Source of the DNA: SZUA-378 sp036652815
Lineage (GTDB): Bacteria; Bacillota; Clostridia; Lachnospirales; Lachnospiraceae
DNA: 64,000 nucleotides
NCBI GenBank assembly: GCA_036652815.1
Contig: JAVVVE010000007.1
Location: forward strand, 34,887-98,886
Direction: 5' to 3'
Position 1 is the stretch's first letter, and each line of letters begins with the position of its first letter. The notes below the pieces were generated by a model. The model searched no databases. It was not told the DNA's origin and saw only the letters and a program-made list of their open reading frames with translations. The position numbers and the translations under genes are program-made. Below are positions 61,317 through 64,000 of this stretch, piece after piece.

Positions 61317-62219
61317 TTAGTTCTTGTCAGTCGGTATCATAATATGTATTGCTCTTTTCATATTTGATATTATAACTTTGTTGTGTGTACCGCCAAACTC
61401 TCCGTCACGCGTCCACGGTATTTCTTCGTTGGATTCAATCTCTAAGTGACTCGTTTTAAAACAGTACATATACTGCGTATCAATAGTCTTAATCAGCAGG
61501 GATGAGATAATGGCATTTAATTCAATCGGATTTTTAGGCTTCTTAATCAAGGTCACTTCAAATAAACCATCATCTAATTCTACCCATTCTCCGGTAATCA
61601 TCTTGAACCCACCTACTGATTCTGAATTGGTTATCATACCAAACATAAACTCATCTTTTAGGATACCATCATCATAGGTTATCGTCATCGGATACGATTG
61701 AATCGCCTGTAATCTCTTCATGCCTTCTAGGACATACGCTAGATATCCCAATACATTCTTCATTTGCTGCTTCGTCCCATACGACACATCGGTAAAGAGA
61801 CCAAATGCGGCAATATATACAAAATTATCCTGATTAAAAGCTCCTACATCACACGGAAATCGCTGCCCCTGTACCACAATATTAGCTGCGGTTATCATAT
61901 TGCGTGGAATATGAAGACTCGTGGCAAAATCATTGGTGCTGCCTGCCGGTACATATCCGATTGGAATCCTGTTTTTGCATTGCATCATCCCGGTCACTAC
62001 TTCATCTAAAGTACCATCGCCTCCACTGCATACCAGTAAATCATATCCCTGCTTTCTCTCTTTTACAGCACGAATCGCATCTCCTGCCTGTTGTGTTGGA
62101 TATGCTGTAACTTCATAATCCGCTTTGACAAAAATGTCAATAATATCCAATAAGTTGCTCCTGATATTGGCTTTTCCTGCATGTGGATTATAAATAAACA
62201 ACATCTTCTTATCTGTCAT
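61317..62219 (-). CDS. Diacylglycerol kinase-family lipid kinase (YegS/DgkB-like)
   Basis: A 300-residue protein that probably phosphorylates diacylglycerol or a related lipid at the membrane. LFIYNPHAGK at the start, the nucleotide motif SGGDGTLDEVVTGM, and VPAGSTNDFATSL mark the DAGK catalytic domain; the C-terminal beta-sandwich is present. ATG with AGAGG seven bases upstream; an ATG 33 bases earlier lies inside the crh-like gene. Eleven bases after the crh-like gene. Confidence 0.92.
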   Translation of the reverse strand: MTDKKMLFIYNPHAGKANIRSNLLDIIDIFVKADYEVTAYPTQQAGDAIRAVKERKQGYDLLVCSGGDGTLDEVVTGMMQCKNRIPIGYVPAGSTNDFATSLHIPRNMITAANIVVQGQRFPCDVGAFNQDNFVYIAAFGLFTDVSYGTKQQMKNVLGYLAYVLEGMKRLQAIQSYPMTITYDDGILKDEFMFGMITNSESVGGFKMITGEWVELDDGLFEVTLIKKPKNPIELNAIISSLLIKTIDTQYMYCFKTSHLEIESNEEIPWTRDGEFGGTHNKVIISNMKRAIHIMIPTDKN

Positions 62220-62229
62220 AGCTGTACCT

Positions 62230-62496
62230 CTAGTTTTGCTTGCTCTGCCCACTCAAATATTCTTCTATGCTTTTTATCGCTGCCACTTCATCCTGTCCAT
62301 CCACTTCTACTATAACGTTCTCACCGGATGGCAAGCCCAGCGTCATCATTCCCATAATGCTCTTGGCATTGACTTTACGTCCTTCTGCCTCCAGATGAAT
62401 CAAACTGTCATACTGACTTGCAACCTGAACCAGCAACGCTATTGGTCTAGCCTCCAACCCACTGTCCAATTGAATCTTAATCTCTCTCTTAATCAT
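62230..62496 (-). CDS. Crh-like HPr paralogue with Glu at position 15
   Basis: An 88-residue HPr-fold protein. HPr is phosphorylated on His15 in GLHARPA for sugar uptake; here the motif is GLEARPI with Glu15. The regulatory Ser46 is kept in VNAKSIMGM. This combination is that of Bacillus Crh, which has Gln15 and Ser46 and works in carbon catabolite repression but not in sugar transport. Position next to whiA and rapZ matches the Bacillus crh locus. It overlaps whiA by eight bases. Likely target of HPr kinase/phosphorylase (inference). Confidence 0.88.
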   Translation of the reverse strand: MIKREIKIQLDSGLEARPIALLVQVASQYDSLIHLEAEGRKVNAKSIMGMMTLGLPSGENVIVEVDGQDEVAAIKSIEEYLSGQSKQN

Positions 62497-63418
62497 CGTT
62501 CTTTCCTCCTCTTTCTTGTTTCAACTTATCTGCCAACTCACTTAGTTTTCTAAGTCTATGATTCACACCGGATTTACCCATCGGTGGATTCAGGAATGTA
62601 CCAAGTTCTTGTAAGGTATCATCCGGATGTTCCAGGCGTATTTCTGCCATCCTGCACAGGCTTTCCGGTATGTTGCCAAAACCAACCATTTCTTTTATGT
62701 AATGGATATCATCTATTTGTTTGGACGAAGCACGTACTGTCTTCGTAATATTAGCCGCTTCGCAATTAACTCTTCTGTTGATAGAATTGCGCATCTCTTT
62801 TACAATACGCAGATTCTCTAAATTCATAAGTGCAACATGTGCTTCTATGATATTTAATAACTCTACTATGCCGGAACCCTCTTTGACATACACAACATAA
62901 TATTTCTTACGCTCAATAATCTTGCTTTCTACCTGAAACTCTCTCATGAGATCTCTGAGCTGTTCTGCCTGTTCGTAAGTCACACAAGCTAGTTCAAAAT
63001 GATAACTCTTCGTTGGGTCACTCATAGAACCGACTGCCAGATATGCTCCTCTGAGTACCGCTCTTTTACAGCAGCTACTTTTCATAATCATAGGATTCAC
63101 AGTCCATATCGAGTGAATCAGATGATTGTCCTGATTGTGAATCTTGATTGCCTGTAGAACTGTCTGCACGGATACTGCGTCTTCAGCAGCATCAACATCT
63201 ATATTAAATGTTTTCTTAAGCAATGTAAAGTATTTTCTGGCAACTGCAATATTCTCAGTCGGTATCTGAATGCTCGCTCTATCAGTACCTGCATCCTGAA
63301 TCTCTCCACAATATTGGATGATAGCGGCCAATTCTGCAATGCGGCAATGTCTGGTCGTACTAATCTGTTTGGCTAGTTCTGCTTTTACTTCTTTGGAAAA
63401 AGACATAGCTGCACCCAT
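62489..63418 (-). CDS. whiA: WhiA, sporulation/division-associated DNA-binding protein
   Basis: A 309-residue protein with the LAGLIDADG-like N-terminal fold (FSKEVKAELA, CCKRAVLRGAYLAVGSMSDP) and the C-terminal helix-turn-helix (IRLEHPDDTLQELGTFLNPPMGKSGVNHRLRKL). WhiA affects cell division and chromosome segregation in Firmicutes. AAGGAG lies seven bases before the first ATG; a second ATG four codons later is possible. In Bacillus, yvcK lies between rapZ and whiA; here rapZ is only 14 bases away and yvcK is absent from this spot. Confidence 0.95.
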   Translation of the reverse strand: MGAAMSFSKEVKAELAKQISTTRHCRIAELAAIIQYCGEIQDAGTDRASIQIPTENIAVARKYFTLLKKTFNIDVDAAEDAVSVQTVLQAIKIHNQDNHLIHSIWTVNPMIMKSSCCKRAVLRGAYLAVGSMSDPTKSYHFELACVTYEQAEQLRDLMREFQVESKIIERKKYYVVYVKEGSGIVELLNIIEAHVALMNLENLRIVKEMRNSINRRVNCEAANITKTVRASSKQIDDIHYIKEMVGFGNIPESLCRMAEIRLEHPDDTLQELGTFLNPPMGKSGVNHRLRKLSELADKLKQERGGKNDD

Positions 63419-63432
63419 ACTCCTTCTCCTTA

Positions 63433-64000
63433 TTAATTACCATATTTTATATCTCTGTGTATCACTGTCAAGCCATAGTTCCCGCGGTTTTTCATTCTGG
63501 CATACAGTTCATTTGCCAGAGTAACACTGCGGTGTTTACCACCTGTACATCCGATGGAAACCACCAACTGGTATTTCCCTTCTTTTACATAATTTGGAAT
63601 TAAAAATTCAAGCATCTCGGTTAGTTGATTCAGAAATTCTTGTGCCTCTGTATAATTCATGACATAATCTCTAACTTCCTGATCCGCACCTGTTTTGTAT
63701 TTAAGTTCTTCTATGTAGTACGGATTAGGCAAAAATCTCACGTCAAATACTAAATCGGAATCTGCCGGAATCCCATTTTTAAATCCAAAAGACATAATAT
63801 TAACCATAAGGCTATTGTATTCTTTATTATGAACAAAGATATGTTCCAGCTCTTGTTTTAATTCCCTCGTCAAAATATTGGAAGTGTCTATCACATAATG
63901 AGCTCTGGCTTTCACATTGACCAGAATCTCCCGTTCCTTTTGGATACTATCTTCCATTCTGCCCGCTTGGGCAAGGGGATGTATTCTGCGACTCTCTTTA
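63433..64000 (-). CDS. rapZ: RapZ-family nucleotide-binding protein (5' end outside window)
   Basis: The frame is open to the right edge. The visible 174+ residues are the C-terminal part: DSIQKEREILVNVKARAHYVIDTSNILTRELKQ, NIMSFGFKNGIPADSDLVFDVRFLPNPY and the diagnostic IGCTGGKHRSVTLANEL. The apparent methionine at 63957 is internal: upstream codons give SRRIHPLAQAGR, normal RapZ sequence, so the P-loop and true start lie beyond the window. Partner of whiA and the crh-like gene. Confidence 0.93.
   Translation of the reverse strand, partial: KESRRIHPLAQAGRMEDSIQKEREILVNVKARAHYVIDTSNILTRELKQELEHIFVHNKEYNSLMVNIMSFGFKNGIPADSDLVFDVRFLPNPYYIEELKYKTGADQEVRDYVMNYTEAQEFLNQLTEMLEFLIPNYVKEGKYQLVVSIGCTGGKHRSVTLANELYARMKNRGNYGLTVIHRDIKYGN

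Noticed and set aside
63433..63957. A complete 174-residue gene starting at the ATG at 63957
   Set aside because: Upstream codons continue the RapZ sequence to the window edge; the methionine is internal.
1..64000. Prophage, transposon, rRNA, tRNA or CRISPR array
   Set aside because: No integrase, transposase, capsid genes, tRNA-like cloverleaf or regular spacer array was seen on either strand.

Overview
This window looks like a chromosomal segment of a spore-forming, anaerobic, low-to-mid GC Firmicute, most likely a member of the Lachnospiraceae (Clostridia). The evidence is the SpoVT, SpoVG, SpoIID and SpoIIQ genes, paired glgC/glgD, a large type 2-like IleS, a T-box leader and a preQ1 riboswitch, Shine-Dalgarno-driven starts (several GTG or TTG), and a c-ring with a sodium-binding signature. 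No species is claimed. I see no prophage, transposon, CRISPR array, rRNA or tRNA. Nearly all genes are chromosomal housekeeping or sporulation genes.

Layout, left to right: a SipL-like SPOCS protein cut by the left edge; a pyrC-pyrK-pyrD pyrimidine operon; a small lipoprotein and plsC; a cell-wall operon of a GH9-like lipoprotein, ddl and murF; the engulfment pair spoIID-spoIIQ; an EF-hand protein; an aconitase-family hydratase with glycogen phosphorylase; ileS behind a short T-box-type leader; an MFS transporter with pncB; a methyltransferase and a threonine aldolase; spoVT; a RelE/Phd toxin-antitoxin pair; a pth-mfd-lipoprotein unit; spoVG; glgC-glgD; murC; a DnaD and DnaC/DnaI replication pair preceded by DnaA-box-like repeats; prs; queT behind a preQ1 riboswitch; a large membrane-anchored protein with a methyltransferase; the complete nine-gene F-type ATP synthase operon plus atpZ; a SleB-type hydrolase; a nucleotide and translation cluster (dCMP deaminase, upp, rpiB, sua5); a two-component system; a cyclophilin; fba; and a rapZ-whiA-crh-like-lipid kinase cluster cut by the right edge.

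Functional themes: peptidoglycan precursor synthesis (murC, murF, ddl), glycogen turnover (glgC, glgD, glgP), nucleotide supply (pyr genes, prs, upp, dCMP deaminase), energy conversion (a probably Na+-coupled ATP synthase) and sporulation (spoIID, spoIIQ, spoVT, spoVG, SPOCS protein, SleB-type hydrolase).

I did not find one discrete, clearly new multi-gene system. The strongest leads are conserved-looking proteins that have lost catalytic residues: SpoIID, SpoIIQ, a GH9-like lipoprotein beside ddl, a C39-like domain, and an HPr paralogue with Glu at position 15. The best non-coding leads are a T-box leader too short for a canonical Stem I, a murC terminator built from DnaA-box-like sequence next to three tandem 9-mers, and a probable leaderless histidine-kinase transcript.
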